Source: B33-G16 sp964611035
Lineage (GTDB): Bacteria > Desulfobacterota > DSM-4660 > Desulfatiglandales > B25-G16
Direction: 5' to 3'
NCBI GenBank assembly: GCA_964611035.1
Contig: CAZSWT010000003.1
Location: 1-64,000 of the forward strand
Length of the DNA stretch: 64,000 nt
Below the pieces are notes generated by a model. The model was not told the origin of the DNA and ran no database searches. It worked only from the letters and a program-made list of their open reading frames with translations. Positions 1 through 7,561 of the stretch are shown piece after piece; the first letter of the stretch is position 1; every line of letters begins with the position of its first letter. The position numbers and the translations under genes were made by a program.

Positions 1-340
1 TGGGATATATACAGGAAGAGCCAAGATTGAGGAGTTTTTTTACTCCATATTTATACGCCGACTGTATGACATTTGCTGCTATCATTACGTTGTCGTATAT
101 AAATTCCGCCTTGTAGGTGCTGTTAGCCAAAATACCTCCAACCTTTGCAGCAGCAAGAAAGACGTATTCAGGCTGTTTCGTTCGAAAGAAGGCATTTACG
201 TCCTCTTGTCGGGTAAGGTCCAGCTCGTCATGTGCGCAGGTGATAAGATTGATATAGCCATTTGCCTTAAGGGAAAGGACAAGGGAAGAGCCAACAAGAC
301 CCGTGTGCCCTGCAATATAAATTTTTGATGATTTTTCCAC
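1..340 (-). CDS. fcl: GDP-L-fucose synthase, N-terminal part (gene runs off the window)
   Basis: Reverse-strand translation from a GTG at 340 gives an extended SDR protein with a Rossmann glycine motif (AGHTGLVGSS) near the N-terminus, then AAAKVGGI and LGSSCIYP, which match GDP-4-keto-6-deoxymannose epimerase/reductase (Fcl/WcaG). The enzyme makes GDP-L-fucose from the product of Gmd in the cytoplasm. The gene starts 32 bp after the gmd stop on the same strand, so the two form a GDP-fucose operon for polysaccharide synthesis. Only about 113 codons are inside the window. The GTG start is inferred because no in-frame ATG lies between it and gmd. Confidence 0.88.
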   Translation of the reverse strand, partial: MEKSSKIYIAGHTGLVGSSLVLSLKANGYINLITCAHDELDLTRQEDVNAFFRTKQPEYVFLAAAKVGGILANSTYKAEFIYDNVMIAANVIQSAYKYGVKKLLNLGSSCIYP

Positions 341-372
341 TGTTTTCTCTTTGTTTTCTGCGAGGAGTATAT

Positions 373-1614
373 CTATTCAATGTGGTTGTATATCGGGAAA
401 CCATTGCTGTCACAGAGCTGGTCTCTTTCAGCCTCTTTGAGATCCGCTGCAACCATTTCCGCGACCAGTTCATGAAACCCTATTCGAGGTTTCCACCCGA
501 GTTTTTTTCTTGCTTTGCTCGCATCTCCCAAAAGTGTGTCTACTTCGGTAGGGCGAAAATACCGAGGGTCGACACGGACAATTGGCTGGCCGATGTGAGG
601 TGTGAGGTGTGAGGTTAGAGGCTCAAGAACGCTTTGCGCTTTTGTTGAAGATTGCACGGTAGATGATTTCGCATTTCTACCCGGTGAAGCATGCTCGGCA
701 TTATACAGGTAAAGGATTTCTGATTTCGTGACCTCGGGAATCTGTTCTATGTCAGTGATGATGCCGACCTCATCGATGCCGGAACCTTGCCATTCCAACT
801 TAATACCCAGTTCCCTGCCTGCAGTTTCAATAAACTCCCTGACAGAATGTTGTTCACCTGTTGCAATAACATAGTCCTCTGGTTCTTCTTGCTGGAGCAT
901 GAGCCACTGCATTTCAACATAGTCTTTCGCATGTCCCCAGTCTCGTTTGGCATCGAGATTGCCGAGATAGAGACACTTTTGTTGACCCAGTTTGATGCGT
1001 GCCAGGGCGCGGGTAATTTTGCGGGTTACAAAGGTTTCTCCGCGGACGGATGATTCGTGATTGAACAGGATACCGTTGCATGCATACATGCCATACGCTT
1101 CACGATAGTTTATCGTGATCCAGTAGGAGTAGAGTTTGGCGACTGCATATGGAGATCGTGGATAAAACGGTGTTGTCTCCTTTTGTGGAATCTCTTGAAC
1201 CTTTCCAAAGAGTTCGCTGGTTGAGGCCTGGTAAAATCGGGTTTTTTTCTCCAGCTTTAGAATTCTGATGGCCTCGAGAAGCCGCAAGGTACCAAGTGCA
1301 TCTGCATTGGCAGTATATTCCGGGGTTTCAAAAGAAACCTTGACATGGCTCTGGGCCGCCAGATTATAGATCTCATCAGGCTGGACTTCCTGAATGATGC
1401 GGATCAGGTTTGTTGCGTCAGTGAGATCCCCGTATTCCATATAAAAATGGACATCCTCTTCATGAGGGTCTTTATAGAGGTGGTCGACGCGGCCGGTGTT
1501 GAACGAGGAGGATCTGCGTTTAATGCCATGCACCTCATAACCCTTCCCCAGCAAAAACTCCGCCAGATAGGCGCCATCTTGACCGGTGACACCGGTAATT
1601 AGAGCTCGTTTCAT
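373..1614 (-). CDS. gmd: GDP-mannose 4,6-dehydratase
   Basis: Converts GDP-mannose to GDP-4-keto-6-deoxymannose, the first step to GDP-fucose and related deoxysugars. The extended-SDR features are clear: the nucleotide-binding motif GVTGQDGAYLAEFL at residues 8-21, the NTGRVDHLY segment, the STSELFGK active-site region, YPRSPYAVAK with the catalytic Tyr and Lys, NHESSVRGETFVTRKI, and the C-terminal VDPRYFRPTEVDTLLGD. The protein is 413 residues against about 350-375 for the family. The excess is a low-complexity insert of roughly 40-45 residues (about 295-340) just before VDPRYFRP. Downstream is fcl. The insert is odd, but both flanks are intact and in frame, so the enzyme may still work. Confidence 0.95.
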   Translation of the reverse strand: MKRALITGVTGQDGAYLAEFLLGKGYEVHGIKRRSSSFNTGRVDHLYKDPHEEDVHFYMEYGDLTDATNLIRIIQEVQPDEIYNLAAQSHVKVSFETPEYTANADALGTLRLLEAIRILKLEKKTRFYQASTSELFGKVQEIPQKETTPFYPRSPYAVAKLYSYWITINYREAYGMYACNGILFNHESSVRGETFVTRKITRALARIKLGQQKCLYLGNLDAKRDWGHAKDYVEMQWLMLQQEEPEDYVIATGEQHSVREFIETAGRELGIKLEWQGSGIDEVGIITDIEQIPEVTKSEILYLYNAEHASPGRNAKSSTVQSSTKAQSVLEPLTSHLTPHIGQPIVRVDPRYFRPTEVDTLLGDASKARKKLGWKPRIGFHELVAEMVAADLKEAERDQLCDSNGFPIYNHIE

Positions 1615-1748
1615 AGAATACCTCAGTTTGTTTTATTGATTTTTATGGGTGGTTCGGAGTGCTTGATGTAGAGCGCAGCTGACAGAAGGTTGCGTGTTAT
1701 TGGTTAATCGTTATTTGTAAAAGATAAAGGGGTATGGATAAAAAATTA

Positions 1749-1781
1749 TTGACACCAATTTTCGTATGAATTATATTCATA
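1749..1781 (+). promoter_or_regulatory. mazEF promoter with overlapping palindromic operator
   Basis: A near-perfect sigma-70 promoter: TTGACA at 1749-1754, a 17-bp spacer, and TATATT at 1772-1777. A palindrome TATGAAT-N3-ATTCATA at 1765-1781 covers the -10 box. This is the expected layout for autorepression by the RHH antitoxin encoded just downstream. The operator role is inferred from position. Confidence 0.6.
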
Positions 1782-1809
1782 ACAATAGTAAGGAAAAAAG
1801 GAGGAAGAA

Positions 1810-2091
1810 ATGGGTTCCAAAGCCTATTCTTTAGCAAAAGTCAAAGTTACTACAAGTCTTGATGCGGAATTAGTTAAAGCTATTGATGAATCCCTTAAGG
1901 CCCTTAAAGCCCGCTCCCGGAGCCAGCTTATAGAGGATATTTTACGCACCTGGCACAAAGAACAAAGAAAGCGAGAACTCGAACGTCAGATTGAAGAATA
2001 TTACCTTTCGTTGTCTCATGAAGAACGGGAAGAAGAACGACAGTGGGATGAAATAGCTACCCAATCTGCTCATCATCTCTGGAAAGATTAA
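1810..2091 (+). CDS. Ribbon-helix-helix antitoxin (MazE-like)
   Basis: A 93-residue protein with an N-terminal ribbon-helix-helix DNA-binding segment (KVKVTTSLDAELVKAIDESL, then SRSQLIEDILR) and a charged C-terminal tail typical of a toxin-binding arm (EEREEERQWDE). A strong ribosome site AAGGAGGAAG precedes the ATG. It lies 4 bp upstream of a MazF-family toxin, so it is read as the antitoxin and the likely autorepressor acting on the palindrome in the promoter. The RHH fold is seen from motif only. Its exact family name is uncertain. Confidence 0.85.
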   Translation: MGSKAYSLAKVKVTTSLDAELVKAIDESLKALKARSRSQLIEDILRTWHKEQRKRELERQIEEYYLSLSHEEREEERQWDEIATQSAHHLWKD

Positions 2092-2095
2092 ACTC

Positions 2096-2440
2096 ATGAC
2101 GTATCCTAAGAGAGGTGAAATCTACCTTGTAAGCCTTCCTGCTCAGCCCAAAGATACTAAGCCAAGGCCAGCACTCATAGTTTCTTTGGACGTTCGAAAT
2201 CGCTTAGCCAACGATGTCATTGTAGTTCCCATCTCTACTACTCTCCGCACCAGCCCCACCCATATAGAATTACCTGTAGGGGAAGGTGGACTTGACCGGA
2301 CTTCTATGGCTAAGTGCGAACAAATCACAACCCTTGATAAGTCCTTTTTACTACGCGGTCCCTTTTTTGGAACCATAAGCCATATAAAGATGACTGAGGT
2401 TGAAAAGGCTATACAACAAGCCATTGGGATCTTGATATAG
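2096..2440 (+). CDS. mazF: MazF/PemK-family mRNA interferase toxin
   Basis: 114 residues, the usual MazF length. The family signature is present: KRGEIYLVSLPAQ at the N-terminus, KPRPALIVSLDVRN, VIVVPISTT, the KCEQITTLDKSFL block, and a C-terminal helix ending GILI. MazF toxins are sequence-specific endoribonucleases. Here the toxin would be neutralised by the RHH protein encoded 4 bp upstream. The module is intact and sits between gmd and a repeat cluster. Confidence 0.93.
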   Translation: MTYPKRGEIYLVSLPAQPKDTKPRPALIVSLDVRNRLANDVIVVPISTTLRTSPTHIELPVGEGGLDRTSMAKCEQITTLDKSFLLRGPFFGTISHIKMTEVEKAIQQAIGILI

Positions 2441-2497
2441 AAGCTCATAGCTCTTGGCTCATAGCGAATAGCTGAAAGCAATTGAAGTCGGGCGCAG
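2441..2497 (+). repeat. 57-bp direct repeat, copy 1
   Basis: This segment recurs at 5010-5066 in the same orientation with about two mismatches. Both copies start with AAGCTCATAGCTCTTGGCTC and contain a short internal repeat of GCTCATAGC. Each lies just upstream of a cluster of palindromic CCCC...GGGG repeats. It encodes nothing recognisable. Confidence 0.7.
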
Positions 2498-2542
2498 GGC
2501 GCATAGGGCAGAAAGCACAAGGTATAAATGATTGGGATCGGT

Positions 2543-2982
2543 CCCCAGTTGAATCCTCCGTATGAGGTCCGCTGCGCGGAATTCAACGGGGTAAACCCCA
2601 GTTGAATCTCCCCTGTACCATCTACCGGAGCTACAGGGCAGGCTTAGGGGTGCTCCTGGTGGAGCAATTCACCCCAGTTAAATGCGGTTCACAGAGTGAA
2701 GCTTTCTTCGAATTTAACGGGGCGGGCCCCAGTGAAATACGCTTTGCTCGTGACTTCGTCAATTTCACGGGGCAAGCAGGATTTTTGAGATTTATTTCTT
2801 GTAATGTTTTGTAACACCAATTATCTCTATTCTGTCTTCGGGCAGGCCCCAGTTAAATACGCTTTGCTCGTGACTTCGTCAATTTCACCCCGATGAAATA
2901 GGCTCCGCATTTCATTGGGCAGGCGGGGCGGGCCCCAGTGAAATACGCTTCGCTATCACTATCGTGAATTCAACGGGTCAGG
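2543..2982. repeat. Cluster of palindromic CCCC-AG-N6...N6-C-GGGG repeats
   Basis: At least five units lie in tandem or nested between mazF and the relBE-like pair. Unit arms include TTGAAT/ATTCAA (2543-2591), TTAAAT/ATTTAA (2672-2722) and TGAAAT/ATTTCA (2727-2772), each flanked by CCCCAG and CGGGG. The inner sequence often contains ACGCTTCGCT or GCTCGTGACTTCGTC. The arms change in pairs so that base pairing is kept, which points to a selected hairpin or to a replicating palindromic element. Open frames that cross this stretch are repeat-derived and not genes. Confidence 0.8.
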
Positions 2983-3181
2983 CATAGGTGATAGGAAATA
3001 TCTGATAGGTTATATTTTTATAGAATTGATTAGGCAGGGTGCATTTTTCTTATTTCTTCAGCCTGCTGATACAAAATATTATAGCGTGATTGATTTAACC
3101 ATTGTTTTTTCTTTACTATCTGAAGCATGGCAATGGTTTCATAAAGGGATACACGTGCAGCGGGAAAGGAGGCCATTTTTA

Positions 3182-3451
3182 TTATGGAAATCGTCTATAA
3201 ATTTCTTTACGATGTAGAAAGCGAATCAATTCAATCCTGTTTTTACCCTTCTTTACACCAAGTCTGTGATTTCCAACCTTGATACGAAAATAGTCTTTAT
3301 AACCTTCTATTTTTCTAACATCTTTCAGGTCTGTTAGTGAACTTATTTTCTTTATTTCCTTTATGAGTTTTAAAAGGCGCTTCCTGACATGTGGCTCATT
3401 CCGGATGGAATCAAGATCTTTGCTGAATCTTTTTCCATAAAGTATATCCAT
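3182..3451 (-). CDS. RelE/ParE-family toxin
   Basis: An 89-residue basic protein with the RelE-like fold pattern: an N-terminal strand and long helix (KRFSKDLDSI...KRLLKLIKEIKK), then LTDLKDVRKIEGYKDYFRIKVGNHRLGVKK and a C-terminal strand IELIRFLHRKEIYRRFP. The RIKVGNHRLG core and the terminal His/Arg/Tyr are typical of ribosome-dependent RNases or gyrase poisons of this superfamily. The target cannot be told from sequence. The gene follows its putative antitoxin by 3 bp. Confidence 0.88.
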   Translation of the reverse strand: MDILYGKRFSKDLDSIRNEPHVRKRLLKLIKEIKKISSLTDLKDVRKIEGYKDYFRIKVGNHRLGVKKGKNRIELIRFLHRKEIYRRFP

Positions 3452-3454
3452 ACA

Positions 3455-3658
3455 TCAATCCATTAACTTGGAAAGAATTTCAGATTCCGAGACATATTCC
3501 CCTGTATCGCCCTCCTCTGTAGCTAGACCAAGTTTCATATCAAGGATAGCCTCTGATACCGCACCTTCCAATAAATCCTTCCTTTCGGTTAATGCGCTTA
3601 TCATGGCTTCTTTCATTAATTTTTTTAGCTCGGTCTTAGAAATTATCAGTGTTTCCAT
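3455..3658 (-). CDS. Putative antitoxin of the RelE-like pair
   Basis: A 67-residue acidic protein (ISKTELKKLMKEAMISALTERKDLLEGAVSEAILDMKLGLATEEGD...) upstream of and 3 bp from a RelE/ParE toxin, the usual antitoxin-first order. A weak AAGGG ribosome site precedes the ATG. The N-terminal helix and the ILDMKLGLAIEEG-type tail resemble small antitoxins found beside RelE-like toxins. No clear DNA-binding motif is visible, so the assignment rests mainly on context. Confidence 0.78.
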   Translation of the reverse strand: METLIISKTELKKLMKEAMISALTERKDLLEGAVSEAILDMKLGLATEEGDTGEYVSESEILSKLMD

Positions 3659-3783
3659 TTTTTATCCCTTTTGCAAAAAGTAACGGTTTTCCTTAAAAGC
3701 ACTATCTTTCAAATTTGAATATTTGTCAAATGACAAATGATCTTTGGGTACGATGTTGAACCCTGTTAAATAAAACCAACAAC

Positions 3784-3833
3784 AATTTAACTGGGCAGGC
3801 CCCAGTGAAATACACTTCGCTTCGACACGCGGG
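3784..3833. repeat. Palindromic repeat remnant
   Basis: A partial copy of the CCCCAG...GGGG family downstream of galE: a rightward half (ATTTAACTGGGCAGG) directly followed by a leftward half (CCCCAGTGAAATACACTTCG). It lies in the short intergenic space between the antitoxin gene and galE. Confidence 0.55.
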
Positions 3834-3881
3834 ATAAACTTATTTGGCGGATTTGGTCTATATTTTGTTGTACATTAATGA

Positions 3882-4874
3882 TCAAGTCTTGTACCCTTTG
3901 GGATGATTTCTATGCCATCTCCAGGCAGTTTCAATAATTGAGTGAAGGTCCTGAAACTGAGGTTCCCATCCTAGCTCCTTGATGGCATTTTTGCTGGAGC
4001 TGACAAGCACTGCCGGGTCCCCAGGCCGTCTTTCCGTAATCTTCGATGGAATCGATTTTCCGGTAATATTTCGGGCAACCTCAATTACTTCTTTAACTGA
4101 GTTACCACGTCCATTTCCCAAATTGTATGCACCTCCATTTGATCCACCCAGAAGCCTTTGCAAAGCCAGAAAATGCGCCTGAGCCAGGTCAACAACATGA
4201 ATATAATCCCGCATACAGGTGCCGTCTCTTGTTGGGTAATCATCTCCGAAAATATTTACTTCTTCTCTTTGACCAAGGGCGGTTTGGAGAACTATGGGTA
4301 TGAGGTGTGTTTCCGGCGTATGATCCTCCCCCAATTCGCCGTCAGGATCTGCACCTGCAGCATTAAAATAACGGAGAGACACGGATCTTAATCCATATGA
4401 GCTTCTGTAATCATCGAGAACCTGTTCAACTATGAGCTTTGTTCTTCCATAAGGGTTAATAGGATACTGTGGATGCTGTTCAGTTATGGGAATTTTAATC
4501 GGTTCCCCATATGTGGCGCAGGAGGAAGAAAATATGAAATTGTACACATTTCTTTCGAGCATCACATCAAGCAAATTTATGGTATTTGCAACGTTATTCC
4601 TGTAGTATTTGGCTGGGTCTTCTACTGATTCACCCACATAGCAGAACGCGGCAAAGTGCATCACAGCGGTAATTTGATATTCTGAAAATACCTTCCTCAA
4701 TAATACGGTGTCGGCAATAGAACCTTCCATGAAAGGCCCCCACCTTACAGCCTTTCTATGACCGTAGATAAGATTGTCGAGGACGATAGGGATATATCCT
4801 TCTTTTGCCAAATATTTGCACATATGTGAGCCGATATAGCCAGCTCCGCCGACAACCAGTATATTTTTCATCAT
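3882..4874 (-). CDS. galE: UDP-glucose 4-epimerase
   Basis: Interconverts UDP-glucose and UDP-galactose for polysaccharide building blocks. 330 residues, the normal GalE length. NAD-binding GGAGYIGS is at residues 9-16, followed by HFAAFCYVGESVEDPAKYYRNNV, the catalytic SSSCATYG and NPYGRTK (Ser...Tyr-x-x-x-Lys), RYFNAAGADPDGELGEDH, and the C-terminal GWEPQ. These are diagnostic of GalE rather than of other SDR epimerases. It fits the surrounding polysaccharide locus but is separated from it by TA modules and repeats. Two tandem ATGs occur, and the first was taken. Confidence 0.95.
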   Translation of the reverse strand: MMKNILVVGGAGYIGSHMCKYLAKEGYIPIVLDNLIYGHRKAVRWGPFMEGSIADTVLLRKVFSEYQITAVMHFAAFCYVGESVEDPAKYYRNNVANTINLLDVMLERNVYNFIFSSSCATYGEPIKIPITEQHPQYPINPYGRTKLIVEQVLDDYRSSYGLRSVSLRYFNAAGADPDGELGEDHTPETHLIPIVLQTALGQREEVNIFGDDYPTRDGTCMRDYIHVVDLAQAHFLALQRLLGGSNGGAYNLGNGRGNSVKEVIEVARNITGKSIPSKITERRPGDPAVLVSSSKNAIKELGWEPQFQDLHSIIETAWRWHRNHPKGYKT

Positions 4875-5009
4875 TTCGTTTGTAACCTTAAAACCGTAAA
4901 ATTCAATTTGAAATAAAGGGCAATGCCCTTAAATATTTCAATATACAAGTTAGTTCGAAGCTCCCCGGGTAAAACCTTCGACAGGCTCAGGGCAAGCATA
5001 GCGATATAC

Positions 5010-5066
5010 AAGCTCATAGCTCTTGGCTCATAGCGAATAGCTGGAAGCAATTGAAGTCAGGCGCAG
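5010..5066 (+). repeat. 57-bp direct repeat, copy 2
   Basis: Same-orientation copy of 2441-2497 with about two mismatches. It lies upstream of galE in its direction of reading and just before another palindromic repeat cluster at 5155. The paired placement next to repeat clusters suggests co-duplication of intergenic DNA. Confidence 0.7.
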
Positions 5067-5154
5067 TGGAACTTTCGGGACGTTGTTGACTAAGTTGACT
5101 TCCCTACTTGAAAAGCGAATGGTCCAAAGCACAAATGGACTCGTAGGATTGATG

Positions 5155-5280
5155 CCCCAGTTCAATACGCGTTGCTCGTCATTACATGAATTGAACGGGG
5201 CAGGCCCCAGTTGAATCCACATTGGGGTGCTCCTGGTGGAGCAATTAAATGGGGTAAAAATTTCATGGGGTAAATTAAAT
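5155..5280. repeat. Palindromic repeat cluster with TTCAAT/ATTGAA arms
   Basis: Unit 5155-5200 has CCCCAG-TTCAAT and ATTGAA-C-GGGG arms, a fourth compensated arm variant. A second unit starts at 5205 (CCCCAG-TTGAAT) and runs into GGTGCTCCTGGTGGAGCAATT, an inner sequence shared with copies near 2645, 6275 and 8085. The right arm of the second unit is imperfect. Confidence 0.7.
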
Positions 5281-5437
5281 GTTATTTTTCCTTGGTCAAA
5301 TGATTGATGCTGGGTGCTGAATGTATAAAGCAATGAGGATTAAATCTTCTAACTTTTTAGAGTATCTTTGTTGGTTCTTTTTTCCATGCATTATTTTTGA
5401 TGAGAGAAAAAAATAGAGTGGTATATGAAATAGTTTT

Positions 5438-5704
5438 CTAAAGATTCTCCCACTGTTGAAGGGAGATTTTCTTACTAATTCCACGTTCAATCTCATTAAG
5501 AAGCATTTTGATTTGTGGGATAGAATATTCTTTGTTACTTGGCAGGGTGAGTGTATATGTGTCATAACGCCCCAGTTAAATAGGTAAAACATTTAACGGG
5601 GTAAACATATAATGATGACGCCCTCCGGGTTCAGGTGGTTCGAAACCAAGTTTTCTTAGCTTCTTTATGAAATCTCTTCGCTTACATGGCATCCATTTAG
5701 CCAT
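5438..5704 (-). pseudogene. hicA: hicA toxin interrupted by a 36-bp palindromic repeat
   Basis: The ATG at 5704 overlaps the hicB end by 8 bp. The frame reads MAKWMPCKRRDFIKKLRKLG, then FEPPEPGGRHHYMF, then a 36-bp insert (5567-5602) with an in-frame TAA, then YDTYTLTLPSNKEYSIPQ and a C-terminal EIERGISKKISLQQWENL to a TAG at 5438. Deleting exactly 36 bp restores a continuous HicA-type protein (dsRBD-like, GGRHHYM active-site His, LPSN strand, short C-terminal helix). HicA toxins cleave mRNA, and the catalytic His lies in the truncated part that would still be made, followed by eight insert-encoded residues. The product is probably inactive. Confidence 0.85.
5567..5602. repeat. 36-bp palindromic repeat inserted in hicA
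   Basis: CCCCAG-TTAAAT (5570-5581) and ATTTAA-C-GGGG (5591-5601) form arms around a 9-base loop. The boundaries come from the restored hicA reading frame: 36 bp lie between the codon for Phe (HHYMF) and the codon for Tyr (YDTYT). This is the smallest and cleanest copy of the family in the window and shows what one complete insertion looks like. Confidence 0.85.
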
Positions 5705-5960
5705 GGGCAACTGCTTCTTCAATAACAGGCATTCTTTTATTCAAATTTATCCTGCCTATTACTGGCAATTTATCACCATGTCTAATTTTTACAATAAGCC
5801 AACCTTCAAGAGAGGACCTCAGTTCCTTCTGGCATTGATAAAGCGTTTCTCCAAAAGCGATAACGCCTGGGCATTGTGGAATTTTGCCGGAAAAACTACC
5901 ATCTTCTAATTTATCGTAAACTGCTTTACCCATTGCTTTATCGACATATTCAATAAGCAT
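5697..5960 (-). CDS. hicB: HicB-family antitoxin
   Basis: 87 residues starting after a strong AAAGGAGG site. It shows the partial RNase-H-like HicB fold: KLEDGSFSGKIPQCPGVIAFGETLYQCQKELRSSLEGWLIVKIRHGDKLPVI. No C-terminal RHH or HTH is obvious. It is the first gene of a hicBA pair and overlaps the (interrupted) hicA by 8 bp. Since its toxin is broken by a repeat, the antitoxin may now be an orphan. Confidence 0.88.
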   Translation of the reverse strand: MLIEYVDKAMGKAVYDKLEDGSFSGKIPQCPGVIAFGETLYQCQKELRSSLEGWLIVKIRHGDKLPVIGRINLNKRMPVIEEAVAHG

Positions 5961-6253
5961 AATATAACCTCCTTTTAAATGCCCTATGTATTGTAAAAAG
6001 TTTTTTAGTAAAAGTAAAGGTTATAGGAAGGAATGCCGGTCATTTGGCACCCCCCGCATAGTTCCGCGAAGTTGGTCTTCTAATGGGGGACTGTCCTTAT
6101 AATAATAAAAGATCTTAGAACTTTGTTACTAACTATTATAAAACATTCATACAGATATTGTTTTACTTCTTTTTTACACTGATTCGCCAATTATTTAGCA
6201 TATGGCTCTGAGCTCTTGATTCCCATGTTAAACAAAAGCACAAAGGCATTCCA

Positions 6254-6401
6254 CCCCAGTTGAATCCCCTTTGGGGTGCTCTTGGTGGAGCAATTCACCC
6301 CGGTGAAATACGCTGCGCCAAGTTAAATACGCTTCGCTCAGACTTTGTCTATTTCACCCGGCAAGCTGTTGCTATTGCAAATTTCACAGGGCACAGCGGG
6401 G
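6254..6401. repeat. Palindromic repeat cluster between hicB and tumE
   Basis: Contains CCCCAG-TTGAAT with the shared inner segment GGGGTGCTCTTGGTGGAGC and an AATTCACC right half. Further partial units follow (CCCCGGTGAAATACGCTGCG, AGTTAAATACGCTTCGCTC) up to TTTCACAGGGC. The arms are more degenerate than in the 2.5-kb cluster. The rest of 5961-6253 holds no gene that could be supported. Confidence 0.65.
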
Positions 6402-6469
6402 TAAAGATTGCGGATTGAAAAACTACAAAGACAGGAAACGATGGATTGGCCAATTCTTTCGATGGTATT

Positions 6470-6852
6470 TCATTGAGCCAACTGCTTTGCTTCCTCAATT
6501 ACCTTAAAAATTGAAGGTTCCTCAGCAAAACCACTTTATTCGGAAGGTGTTTGTGATGGGGAAAACTCTTAACCCCTGGAAAATGCGGAGTATTGTCGTA
6601 GCGAAAGACAAGATTGTTTTATCTATCCTGGAGGTGATAGCGATAGCCAAGATGCCCGATTTGGCTTGTTTGAACAATAGCCGCATCATTCAATTCCAAC
6701 AGATATCCGCTCGGAAAATGAACTCGAATACGCAAGTTCACACGATTAGTTGCCAGAATCTCCTCTTCGTAATGCTCGACATAGACGCCTTCTAACTTGC
6801 GAATCGCAGCCTCAACATTTTTAAGGTATTTAGCCAGTAAATTAAGCAACAT
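6470..6852 (-). pseudogene. TumE-like toxin (DUF6516), nonsense plus frameshift
   Basis: The frame from ATG 6852 reads RVHFPSGYLLELNDAAIVQT, GHLGYRYHLQDR, then TAA, then in the same frame NNLVFRYDNTPHFPGVKSFPHHKHLPNKVVL. A shift of one base then gives EEPSIFKVIEEAKQLAQ and a stop at 6470. This is the conserved architecture of the TumE (DUF6516) toxin family, in which the HFP...HHKH segment is well conserved. The TAA replaces an expected Gln (CAA). Two independent lesions show decay. The gene overlaps its antitoxin remnant by 11 bp. Confidence 0.75.
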
Positions 6853-7072
6853 GTTGCAGGTGTCTTTCTATTTCAAGCCTGATAGCCATATAATGCTGAT
6901 AGTCGTTCGCCCATTCGGTACAATCAACAGAGTCTTCCATTTTTCCCTTGCGAAATTTATCGAAAAATGCCTCCGACTCCATACGGTATCGATCTTCATA
7001 GACACTGAGACGCTTAGCAACAGCTACAAGTGCGTCTACAGTTTAATCATACTCAATTCTTTGTTTGCGCAT
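6842..7072 (-). pseudogene. TumA-like antitoxin remnant with early stop
   Basis: The ATG at 7072 follows a good CGGAGGAAAT site. The frame reads MRKQRIEYD, a TAA, then TVDALVAVAKRLSVYEDRYR, MESEAFFDKFRKGKMEDSVD, and EWANDYQHYMAIRLEIERHL ending at 6842. The post-stop part matches the short helical antitoxin normally paired with TumE. The early nonsense codon and the broken toxin downstream indicate a dead module. An internal ATG (MESEAFF) could in principle restart a shortened form. Confidence 0.6.
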
Positions 7073-7165
7073 ATTTCCTCCGAAAGATAATGAACACCAT
7101 TAGCATAGTATCTTCATTCCTCATCTTGGTCAAATAATAAATGTCTTTGGCTTGGACATGCCTTT

Positions 7166-7561
7166 TTAATAGGTATTCAGACCGACGACAGCAGCCATAG
7201 CATTAAAGTCATTATCGTTATGGAGGAGGAATAAATTATGCTCTAAAGCAGTCTGAGCGATAAGGCAATCGATGGTACTGCGAATTGTAATGCCCTTTTT
7301 TTGGCAATCAAAATAGATTCGGGCAGCCTTGGCAAATGAATCAACTGGATCATTGAGATGATAAAAGCGTTGAGTCTCCAGATATTTTTTTAACGTTCTA
7401 TATTCCTTGTCTGATTTGGCCCCTTGAAGAACTTCCTGAAATATGAATGAGTTTATCCCAAACGGTATGCCTTGGTTTAAAATCAGTTCGAATTTCTGGC
7501 ATGAATTGTTTTTCTGCCCCTTAAAAAAGTCGATCAAGACAGACGTATCAACCAGAATCAT
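7166..7561 (-). CDS. vapC: VapC-family PIN-domain ribonuclease toxin
   Basis: 131 residues, a normal VapC length. PIN-domain acidic residues are visible: MILVDTSVLIDFF (Asp5), the FQEVLQG Glu, RSTIDCLIAQTALEHNLFLLHNDNDF (Asp residues coordinating Mg2+). VapC toxins cut tRNA or rRNA. The ATG overlaps the vapB stop by 4 bp, typical of translational coupling. The module appears intact. Confidence 0.93.
   Translation of the reverse strand: MILVDTSVLIDFFKGQKNNSCQKFELILNQGIPFGINSFIFQEVLQGAKSDKEYRTLKKYLETQRFYHLNDPVDSFAKAARIYFDCQKKGITIRSTIDCLIAQTALEHNLFLLHNDNDFNAMAAVVGLNTY

Noticed and set aside
2602..2814. A 70-codon open frame inside the palindromic cluster
   Set aside because: It is built from repeat units, lacks a ribosome site and has no protein-like composition.
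5296..5592. A 98-codon minus-strand frame starting in the hicA insert
   Set aside because: It begins within the inserted repeat and reads hicA in the wrong frame. The hicA frame gives the recognisable protein.
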